Positions 21,563 through 31,385 of a stretch of 64,000 nt of DNA are shown one piece after another. The translations under genes and the position numbers were made by a program. Origin of the DNA: Helianthus annuus (taxonomy: Eukaryota > Streptophyta > Magnoliopsida > Asterales > Asteraceae); assembly GCF_002127325.2 (NCBI RefSeq), contig NC_035440.2, positions 77,656,815 to 77,720,814 of the forward strand, read 5' to 3'. The notes beneath the pieces were generated by a model. That model had not been told where the DNA came from. It saw nothing but the letters and a program-made list of their open reading frames with translations, and did no database searches. The stretch's first letter is position 1. Every line of letters begins with the position of its first letter.

Positions 21563-24500
21563 ATGGAAAGCCAAGATTTTTACAACATGTTTGCGGGTAG
21601 TGGTGGAGTTACTCAGAGTCCTGCTAGCATCATGCAGAATGTAAATCTGGAAAATGAGCTTGGAACGATGCAGAAACCTCCTAAATTGATGAGTTTGGAT
21701 GAATATTCAGGATGGTCCGGGAGATTCAAAAACTGGGTGTAGGCCAACCATCTAGAGTGTTGGATAAAAATTGAAAGGAAGTATGTTCCTCCGGTAGACG
21801 GGTTGAATATGTTGAAGACCATTGCCAGTCTTACAGATGCGGAACAGGTCGAGTTCAAAGCAGTAAAGAAGATGGTTAGCATCCTGCAGCAAGCGATAAA
21901 AGAGGATATTCTAGTTCTGCTACAGCACGATGATAGTGCACAGTCGATATGGCAAGCTTTGGAACAGAAATTCAAAGGCAGTGCGTCGATGATCAAGAGT
22001 AAGAAAGCACTGATAAAGAAAGAATTTGATATATTCACGGGAATTAAAGGTGAATCGACAAAGCAGCTTATCGAGAGGTATTGTCACCTGGTGGTAGAGA
22101 TGAGAAGGTTGAATATCGAAAAGACGAATGAGGAGTGGATAGACAAGTTATGTGATGCACTTCCCTATGAGGAATGGGGAACGTATTTGATGATGTTGAA
22201 AAATAGTTCAGATTTCGTGAACTATAGTTTGAGCGTGTTTATAGAGAAAATTGAAGCTCATGAGTTGGAGTTAGTGAAAATCAAGAAGATGAATTCAGCG
22301 AATATGCCACAGGATGTGTCTTTGTATTACAAGAATAGTCCGGCAGCTATTAATGTTCAGAGTCCGAAGATTCAAACCGGGTTCAGTGCAGATAACACTT
22401 CATCTGCTGCTCCAAATGCCTATCAGTCGAGTCAGTCGACTCCATTTGCCAACTACGAGCCAAATGTCAAAGTTTCAGAGCAGAATTCTCCTCAAAGTTC
22501 TACAGGGTCAAATCAACAGACATTTGTGTCCGGTGTGTAGTGTAACATTGCGGTTAACATCAAGAATGGGAATGAAATCACCTAGAATGCAGCCAAGCAG
22601 CACATTGCGTTACTGGCATCAGTTCTGGAAGCTTATGAAGGTTTGGTCGCTGGTAGGATCGGTAATCCCGATATGACTAAAGAGGATTACGATCAGATCG
22701 ATCCGGAAGAACTGGAACTAATAGGTATAAAGTGGTGTATGGCGAGTCTGGTTAGAAGAGCTCAACGCTTTATGGAGATCACGGGTAGAAGCAGTCTATC
22801 AGGTCCTGATCAGAAATTAGGGTTCGATAAGACAAAAGTTACTTGTTTTAAGTGCAAAGAACGAGGTCATTTCAAGCGCGAGTGTCTGAATCGTGAAGTG
22901 CAGAATCATCAGAACCCATTTACCAATGATTATTACAGACAGGCTATATATCACCGCCCAAACCAACAGCCTACAATTCAGAGACCTCAGATTGAGAACA
23001 AACCTGAGAAGGCGCTGATCGTAAACCAAGATGATGAAAAGGTTGCGTCTGGGTTTAGTTGGGACAAGTATATTCCAGGAAAGGATGATCAAGCAATGAT
23101 GGCTGAGGTAGTTGAAATTACCGAGACAGTTGCAGAGTCGAAGGTTAGCGATGAGGTGGTTACTAAGAATGTCGGTGAAGTAGTTTCTGAGAGTGTTGTT
23201 GAGTCTGATTCTGAGGTGGTTGAGGAAGTAGTTACTAAGATGGTTGATTCTGTTACTGAAATTGTGATCGAAGAGGTTGTGGAAGTTGCTGATCAGGTGG
23301 TTCCGGAGGTTGTTAAAGAGGTTTCTACAGATAATTCTGCAAAAGCTGAGGAATCAGTGACTGAAGCTCTCAACTTTCAATCACGGCAGGAGGAATTTGT
23401 TTATACAATGAAATCTATTTTGCCTCCTAACGTCTTTGATTCTTTTGCAGATTATTTTGAAGAGCCAAGAACTGGAACATGTCCGAGATTTGAAGCAGAG
23501 AAAGAAGAAGTCGAGGAGGTGATCGACGTTTCCAAAGAGATGACTGAAGAAGCTCTAAAGGAGATTGCAGATAAAGCGCTGATGAGCAAGTTAAAAGAGG
23601 TAGATTCAGACATCCAGGAGTCAGTTGATAAAGTGTCAGGTCTAGGAGAGGAAACTGGAGTCATAAAGGTCAACGTGGTCAAGTCGTCTGAGTCGGAGTC
23701 AAATCTTGTTGGTAAAATTGTTTGTGAGGATGAGATTATAGTTGAAAAAGTTTCAATCCCCGATACACCGTGTCTAAGTTGTTCACAACCATGCACGGGG
23801 TGTCTTGAAAAAGACACCAAGTATCAGGAATTGAAACAACATGCAGATTTGGTGAAGTTTGACTTAGAGCAAGTAAAAGAGGCATATGACACATTGTCTA
23901 GGTCAATAAAAATGATCCAAAAAGAGAGTCTTGAAAATGATAAAGCAACAAAGTTGGCTCAATCCACATTGTATGATAAACAAAGAGAAGTTAATTTTCA
24001 TCTTGACACGATCGCATCTTTAAGAAAAGAACTTGAATTGGTTAAAATTGAAAATGACCGAATTGATCAGAAATTGATGAGTTATGTGGCGTCATCGTAT
24101 GTGTTAGAGCAAATAGTACCACAACAGCCACATGCTTCACCTGCCTTTAACAGTGTTCCACCCCCAATGTGGAATCATTATACACAGAAATATCCAGATG
24201 GGGTGGAAGCTGCATTAAAGCTTAATTTGAAAACTATTGAAAGTGATTTGCCTGATAATATTGATATCACTTTCACTGCGTCTGACACTGATAACGAATC
24301 CCAGGTTATCAAAAATGTTATTGATCAGGTGTTGGACGATGAGAGTGAGAAATCCGAGAAGGAAAAATCAGTGGAGTTCGGTAGTGATTCTGAGGAGGAC
24401 GGAAACTTTTTAGATCGTTATTTGTCAAAAACGGATAAAAGTGCGGTTGATGATTCGATTATGGTGGCTTACACTATGGTTGGGTCTGACAAACTTTACT

Positions 24501-25534
24501 CCAACACCGAGTTTCCGCTTCAGAACGTCAAATTCGAGAATGTTGAGAAAGTTTTTACGTTGGTTGAACTGAGTGTTAACGAAATCAAGAAAAATGATTT
24601 CTTTTCGAAACTGAAAAAATCAGTTGGTTCTTCACGTCCCACTAGTTCAGAAAAGATAGATGGGGTGGGTAAAAGCCAAAACAAGAAAAATCAGTTAAAG
24701 AATAAAGGTATTGGTTTTGAGAAGAAAATGACTAAGCAGGTAGTCAAACCGAAAGATAGAATTGATGATGTGTTTGTCGCTGGCCCTAGCACTGATGCTG
24801 AAAAGGATTATATCTTTAGTCAAAAGGCCGTGGACGACTTCAATGCAGCGCAAAAGCTAAAAGTGGAAACTGTCACAACCACTTTTGTAGAATATGATAA
24901 GCGTGTGTGTTATCGCTGCAATGAAGTCGGCCATATGGCGAAGCAGTGTAAGAAAGTGATTGAAAAACCGGTTGTGGTAAAAGCTGTTAATAAACAAATG
25001 GTTGAGAAACCGAAGGTTGAAAAACCTAAGGTTGAAAACAAAAATGTTTCAAAACAAATCATTCAAAAACCTCGACCAAAATCACCGGTCGTTGCAAAAG
25101 ATAAACAAGTGTTGGTTTCGCCGATCTGAATTCTTAAACGGGGTGAAAAGTTGAAGTCGGAGGATAAGCCAAAATCGACTTTCGAAATTGGCGTGTCTTC
25201 TAAGTCTCCCAAGACTTCAAAATTTTACCCTAAAGCAAAAACTTTTGAAAATCAGTCATGGGTCGCGAAATCTAAACCATATGGTGAGATCAAAAAGATG
25301 GAAAGTGTGTTGAAAAATGAGTCACAGTTTGTGAAAGATGATGTTGCTGTGTTTGAGTCTGAAATCGATCAGTTTTTGTCGGAATTTCCCAAACTTCATA
25401 ACAAAGTGAAACAAGATAAAAAGGAAATTGAGTCAAATGTCACATTTAACTTTCCGAAAACAACCGAGAAATGCAATGTAGTTTTTGGTTCAGTGTCGGA
25501 AGTTAAAAGGTCGTGGGCATCATTGTTTAACTGA
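21563..25534 (+). pseudogene. gag: Sirevirus B giant Gag (about 1,320 codons)
   Basis: Start ATG 21563, just after the motif array. One frame runs to TGA 25532 with stops at 21740 (TAG), 22538 (TAG), 22583 (TAG) and 25127 (TGA). Domain order: copia Gag capsid region (about 40-240); DYDQIDPEELELIGIKW; zinc knuckle CFKCKERGHFKREC (about 430); a Val/Glu-rich repeat region; a CX2CX3CX2C cluster (codons at 23771-23803); a coiled coil; a conserved block around IDITFTAS and TMVGSDKLYS; a second zinc knuckle CYRCNEVGHMAKQC (about 1,115); and a Lys/Pro-rich tail. Ordinary copia Gags are a few hundred residues. The extension is present in both Sireviruses here. Confidence 0.85.
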
Positions 25535-25550
25535 TGAGTTTGTGTGATGA

Positions 25551-28500
25551 TTGCAGGAGCTGCCCAAGACTGTGCTATCCAGGTGGATAATGGACAGCGG
25601 AGCGTCGAGACATATGACGGGATCCTTAGCTCTATTATATGATGTCAAAGCAATTAATGGAAGCTACGTTGGATTTGCTGGTAACCAAGGTGGCAGGATT
25701 GTTGGTCAGGGAAAGCTCACAAACGGCATCATATCTTTTGACAAAGTGAATTATATTGTTGAATTGACGAACAATTTGTTAAGTATTTCACAAATTTGCG
25801 ACAAAGACTTTAGCGTACATTTTACAAAAACAGAGTGTTTGGTTTTAAAGCCAGGGTTTAAAGTCCCTGATGAGTTGGTGCTGTTGCGCGCTCCTAGGGT
25901 TAATGATCTTTACATTTTAGACATGAGCACTGCAACACCAACTACTCCTCAAAAACAATGTTTTGTGACAAAGTCTAAAGCAACTGAGAAAGAGTCAATT
26001 ATGTGGCACAGAAAAATGGGTCATATACACGTTCGTAAAATGAATTTTCTTGTGCACAACGATTTGGTAGAAGGTGTGAATGTTAAGAATTTTCATTTAC
26101 CTGACGATTGTGTTGCGTGTAAGAAAGGTAAACAGGTACGGAAGTCTCATCCGCTAAAGATGCTCAACACCATCCGGTTACCTCTCGAGAGATTGCATAT
26201 GGATCTCTTCGGGCCGGTCAACGTCAAAAGCATCAGTGGAGATTCTTACTGTTTAGTGGTTACGGATGATTATACAAGGTTTTCATGGGTTATTTGTTTG
26301 GAGAAAAAGGACGAAACATTCGATGCTTTGATGGTTTTATTCAAAAAGATGGAAACGGTGTACAAGCTGCCGATCAGAAGAATTCGGAGTGATAACGGAA
26401 CGGAGTTCAAGAATAACAAAATGTACGAGTTCTGCAACGAGAAGGGGATACTACATGAATTCAGTGCGCCATACACACCACAACAGAACGGCGTGGCTGA
26501 ACGTAAGAATAGAACCCTGATCGAGACTGCACGTACTATGTTGGCCGATTCAAAGCTTCCAATTTTCTTCTGCAGTGAAGCAGTGTCAGCGGCTTGCTAT
26601 ACATTGAATAGAGTTCTGACAGTGAAGAAATATAAAAAGACTTGTTTCGAGCTGCTGCATCACTATAAGCCAAATCTTGAGTTCTTAGAACCTTTTGGCT
26701 CTCCGTGTACTTTCATAGATGCTGATGGTAAATTCGGAGCGAAAGCGAATGAAGGATTTTTCGTAGGTTACGCCAGCCCGTTAAAAAGGGTGTTTGTACC
26801 GTGTCTGGGGAAAGTGATTCAGGTCCATCATGTGGATTGTCAGAAGCACACGCCGTCGCAACAACTTCCCGGACAAAGATTCCTGTTCGACTACGACAAA
26901 CTCTGGGAATCGTTTCATCTGCCGTCCGATCCGAGTGAGGAGGAACTTGCTCTAATGTACTTGTATCAGCAAAGTCAGTTGCAAGAGCCGGAATCTAGAC
27001 CGCTAGATGTTCCTATGCCCACCGTGGGTACTCACGATGATGAAGCTGGACCGAGTGGAACCGTTCATATACCGCCAGAGGAACCAGAAGAACCAGCTCC
27101 TTCGTTTGACGTTTCTGACGACTCAGAGGAGGAACCCGCTCCTACCTTTGACGAGGAACCAAATGAGATATTAGAGGATGCTGTTGATCAAGCCGTTGAT
27201 CTTGACATATCGAATCTGGAGTCGGAAGTTGTGGTGCCTGATACTGTGATGCCACGGACACTGTCTTACCACCCTTCAGAACAAATTATCGGCGATCTAC
27301 AGAGTGGTGTCAAGACGAGACATCAGATAGACCGTGCTTTTACATGTTTTTATTCAGATATTGCTGATATGCAGAAAGAAGTCTCATTCAAATGTTTTAT
27401 TTCGCAGATAGAGCCCAGGACTTACAAAGAAGCATTGACCGAAGACAGTTGGGTGAATGCTATGCAGGAGGAACTGCAACAGTTTGAAAAATTGGGCGTC
27501 TGGAGACTAGTTGATCTGCCAAAGAATCAGAAGTTGATAAAGACGAAATGGGTGTTTAAATGTAAACGTGACGATAGAGGAGTCGTGGTGAGGAACAAAG
27601 CACGTCTAGTGGTCCAAGGCTTCAGCCAGCAGGAGGGTATAGACTATGATGAGGTCTACGCGCCGGTTGCAAGGCTTGAAGCAATTCGCATCTTTTTAGC
27701 CTTTGCATCTTGGAAAGATTTCAAAGTCTATCAACTCGACGTTAAATCCGCATTCCTGTATGGCAAGATTCGAGAAGAAGTTTACGTGGGGCAACCACCG
27801 GGGTTTGCAGATCCACTAAACAAAGACAAGGTGTACCTACTGGATAAAGCATTATACGGTCTACACCAGGCCCCGAGAGCCTGGTACGAGACTCTCTCGA
27901 CCTACTTGCTGGACAACGGGTTCACAAGAGGAACAGTAGACAGCACCTTGTTCACAAAAGAAAAAGAAGGCCACTTGCTGATCGTGCAGATCTACGTTGA
28001 TGATATAATTTTCGGTTCCACAAACGATGATTTGTGTAAAGAGTTTGAGAGAGTAATGAAGAAGAAGTTTGAAATGAGTTCGATGGGGGAGATGAAGTTC
28101 TTCCTCGGGCTGCAGGTAGAACAAATGCCCGACGGAATCTTCATTCACCAGTCAAAGTATGTAAAGGACGTGCTAGACAAGTTTGATATGACAGATTGCA
28201 GTCCTGCATCAACCCCCCTCGCACAGAACCATGGTATTTGTCTGGATGAACAGGGAGTGAAGATGGATGAAACGTTATACCGATCGATCATTGGTTCTTT
28301 AATGTATCTCACAGCCTCCCGTCCCGACATCATGTACCCGACATGTCTGTGTGCACGATATTAGTCGAATCCGAAGCAGTCACACCTGACGATCGTCAAA
28401 CGCATCTTACGGTATTTGAAGGGTTGCCCAAGCATCGGCTTGTGGTACCCTCGTTCGGGTGATTTTACCTTATCCGGTTTCGCTGATTCAGATTTTGGTA

Positions 28501-28985
28501 GCTGTAAGCAGAACGCAAAGTCCATCACTGCTGGGTGCCAGTTCTTCGGAACTCGGCTTGTTACTTGGCATTGCAAGAAGCAAACTGCAGTTGCGCTCTC
28601 CACGTGTGAGGCTGAGTACGTCTCAGCCTCTAGCTGTTGCTCGCAGATCCTCTGGATCCAACAGCAGATGCGCGACTTCGGTCTGCAATTCTTGGATACG
28701 CCGATATTTGTGGACAATGAAGCGGCCATAAATGTTACTAAAAATCCGGTTCATCATTCGAAAACAAAACACATTGAAATCCGTCACCATTTTATTCGAG
28801 ATTGTCACGAAAAGAAATTAATACGGATTGAACATGTGGGCACCGATGATCAGAAAGCTGATTTTTACACAAAACCGTTTGATAAAAAGAGATTTTATTA
28901 TCTTTTAAGGTTAAATGGAATGAAAAATCTGCAATCTGGGAGGGTAATCGAATGTGAAGCCGAGCTCGGCGGCGATCTGACATGA
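25551..28985 (+). pseudogene. pol: Sirevirus B Pol: protease, integrase, RT, RNase H
   Basis: The frame lies +1 relative to gag and opens immediately after a TGA. Its first codon here is TTG where Sirevirus A has ATG. Protease shows [13 protein letters not shown] (residue 15 is the catalytic Asp). The integrase zinc finger is H/H/C/C from about residue 152 (WHRKMGHIH ... CVACKKGK), and its core has D (HMDLFGPV), D (IRSDNGTEF) and E ([10 protein letters not shown]). RT (about 630-870) has [10 protein letters not shown] with Tyr at 815. RNase H has FADSDFG and STCEAEYVSA. The one break is TAG at 28362-28364, where Sirevirus A has CAG (RFQSNP). Apart from that the enzyme set looks catalytically complete. 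It would copy and integrate the element. Confidence 0.9.
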
Positions 28986-29419
28986 ACCGTCTCGTGTTGT
29001 CAATTTTTCTTTTGTACAGTTGTATTTCCTGCTTTTCGTTAAAAACAAAAACACAAAAATATATTTTAGTTTTAGGGGGAGATATTCGCAGAAAAATACA
29101 AAAACATGATAAAACCATAAAAATCCAAAAACATTAAAAAAATGCAAAAAGAGTTGTGTAGTATAGGGGAAATGATAGTACATCAGCTAGACGGGCACAG
29201 TACGCTAAAGAATTGTAATGTAAAAATGCAATTAAGCAGTCTCGCTAAAGATGTGCCGGTAGGTTCTTACAGAATTAGTAGATCAGTTTGGGATATAAAC
29301 TAAATTTAACTTGCGTTTTCTTGGGGAACACCTCCAGGATATATAGGTAACCCCTGAAATCCTGTTTGAAAGGTCCCGTATTCTGAGATACTAGGTCTTT
29401 ATGCTTGGTGATATCTGGG

Positions 29420-29475
29420 GTATTATCCCGGGACTTCTGCTGTATGGAAATACTGACCTAGTCCCCGGATAATAC
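29420..29475 (+). ncRNA. Predicted RNA hairpin 1 (16-bp stem, GGAA loop)
   Basis: Outer arms GTATTATCCCGGGACT and AGTCCCCGGATAATAC pair at 15 of 16 positions. Inside comes an internal loop TCTGCT opposite TGACCT, then a 4-bp stem GTAT/ATAC capped by GGAA, a GNRA-type tetraloop. The homologous hairpin of Sirevirus A (41613-41668) keeps the structure with compensating changes. The function is unknown; this is a structural element within genomic RNA and not an annotated RNA gene. Confidence 0.6.
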
Positions 29476-29596
29476 TTTACGCAAAAAGCTTTGAAACATA
29501 AGCTTCACCCTCAGCATGCTAATGAAACAATAAAATTGATAGTCGCTGCTGTTGAAATGAAAAAGATCCTCTAAAGGGGACCCACCGAAAAGTCGA

Positions 29597-29644
29597 GCCG
29601 TCATCTCTCTGCTGAACGGAAGTTCTGACCTGAGCTCTCACGGT
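29597..29644 (+). ncRNA. Predicted RNA hairpin 2 (same loop motif)
   Basis: The same TCTGCT / TGACCT internal loop and GGAA tetraloop as hairpin 1, with inner stem GAAC/GTTC. The outer pairing CTC/GAG and GCCGT/ACGGT is weaker. It lies 121 nt after hairpin 1, and the same pair occurs in Sirevirus A. Confidence 0.55.
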
Positions 29645-30398
29645 TTCGCAACTAACCCCGTACAGATATCAGCCGTGGTATACTCACCTGTAAGACTGAA
29701 TACTGGGATCCGGATACAGGAGTATATACTGAGGTGGGAACACACGTTTACGTTTAAGTCTCTAAAACATTAATCATGTATCCCGAACAGATTGAAAGTT
29801 TTGCGAGAATTTAAAATGGATCAATATACCGACAATCAACGCGAATTGCTTAATGCTTAAAATGAAATAAGCTTAACGGTGCTTGTGTTCTGTCGGCAGC
29901 TGATATGATCCCCTAACACGCTCGCAAAAATATTGTGTGTATATATTTCAGTTTGTACAACTTAAAACCCAAAAAGATTTTCTTTTCTCATTTTATTTTC
30001 GACAACTGATACTGGGATTGGAAGATCAAAGCCCGTGTGCAGATCATGTCAGTGTCTGATGAGGGTTGGGTAAGCTGTGATTGCAAACAAAGATCTGGTA
30101 TGATGTTTGAAAGATAAAATGTGCAAATGTTTGAAACGTTGAAAAGTTCATTAATTTGAACTGTTTTTGAAACAAAACGACAGAGTACTTCATAAAACTG
30201 ATCATCCAGGGCCATTAACTTGGACTTGGTAGGTCAAACAGTTGTCCAAGGTCATTAACTTGGACTTGGTCAACTGGGTGTCAGCGTGTGAAATCGAAAA
30301 ATTTGAAAAAATGAATAAAAAATGAACTTCTTGGACAAGTAAAGTTGGTTCGCTTTTATGTCACCATCGGTTAGCTTTTCTGTCAAAAGTAACATGTT

Positions 30399-30449
30399 GG
30401 TCCGCTCATGAGAACATGTCATATAAGCGAACCAGACCCCATATAAAAG
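30399..30449 (+). promoter_or_regulatory. Internal LTR-like promoter for ORF3
   Basis: The 37 bp at 30399-30435 match the LTR promoter hairpin (20635-20671) at 32 positions and are followed after 6 bp by TATAAAAG (30442-30449). The DNA between this TATA and the ATG at 30601 has no other ATG, so the predicted transcript of the third gene would use 30601 as its first start codon. Confidence 0.6.
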
Positions 30450-30600
30450 GTACAAGGGTCCGCTTTTGTTGTCATTACCCGGTTCGCTTATCCGTCGTTG
30501 TCTCTGAGGCGATCTTGTGCAAACCTTCGTGTTCATCGTGATTTCTTGCTGATTGAGTCCGTTTTTCTTCGATTATTGATAGATTCTTGTTCATTACATC

Positions 30601-30609
30601 ATGGGAAAG
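30601..30609 (+). CDS. ORF3 exon 1 (three codons)
   Basis: ATG-GGA-AAG directly followed by GTAAGT, a consensus splice donor. Sirevirus A has ATG-CCT-AAG followed by GTATGT at the same place (42780). Both exons end in phase 0, so Met-Gly-Lys joins the frame opening at 31386. Confidence 0.6.
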
Positions 30610-31385
30610 GTAAGTACTCTTTCAGTGTTAGTTTTTTTGTGTTAAAAACATGTCTGTCGGTATGTTTGTATGAACGAATAGTGTTTTAAGCCTTTAAATG
30701 TCATATTTGTTTGAATTGAACGTTATATCAGTGTCGTCTGATGTTATAAAAGGTAGTATTGTGTGTTAATTGCTGAAATTTGAGTGTTTGATGTGTGTTG
30801 TCGATTATGAGAGGTTTCAGTTTCAGATCTAGGGTGTTTTAGGCAAGATTGACAAAATCAAAAGACACTCCTAGTCTCGGAATGATGTGTAGAGTCTGAT
30901 TCTGTAATCAATTTTAGGGTTTAAGTAGTTTTTACATGTTTTAGTAATAGGACCGCTTTTACAGACAATCCATCTTAGGTCCGCTCATAGTTACCATATT
31001 AGGTTCGCTCTTTAGAACATATTTCTGGACCGCTCATATGTCATCTGTAGGACCGCTCATAGTTACCATTTTAGGTCCGCCTTTAGGAACACTTTCAGGT
31101 CCGCTCATAAGATGTCAAGCAGGTTCGCTTTTAAGGCAGTAAAAGGGTTGATTCGCTTATTGGTACAAGGGACGGTTCGCTTTTTGTGTTATTTTTTAAG
31201 TAGGTCCGCTTTTTAGTCATATAGGGTTCGCTTTTATGGACTGTACACTTCATGGTTCGCTTTTACTTACATAAGATGGTTCGCCTATTTGATCATTATT
31301 TGGTCCGCTTATGTAGTTCGCTTTTTGGTCAGTGTTCAAAATGTCAAAAATTTTCTAAGTCTTTGATTGTCTTGTTGTCATGCAG
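30610..31385 (+). other. Predicted ORF3 intron, 776 bp, with GGTYCGCT array
   Basis: Donor AAG|GTAAGT and acceptor TTGTTGTCATGCAG|GC after a T-rich tract. About 16 copies of GGTYCGC(T) or close variants (GGACCGCT) lie at 30953-31325, all on the plus strand, the same motif as in the leader and LTR. Presence at the same place in Sirevirus A supports the intron. Confidence 0.6.

Larger units (their letters stand above)
28986..30398 (+). other. Sirevirus B pol-to-ORF3 conserved non-coding block
   Basis: No long frame. An internal purine tract TTTTAGGGGGAGA is at 29071-29084, resembling the polypurine tract before the 3' LTR. From about 29165 to 29935 the sequence aligns closely with Sirevirus A 41360-42115, including an uninterrupted run of about 30 identical bases around 29610-29643. 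Two GGAA-capped hairpins lie inside it. Confidence 0.75.

Noticed and set aside
21563..25534. Stop-codon reassignment or programmed readthrough at the repeated TAG codons
   Set aside because: The stops fall at different places in the two Sireviruses and match Gln codons in the other copy where comparable, so mutation explains them.
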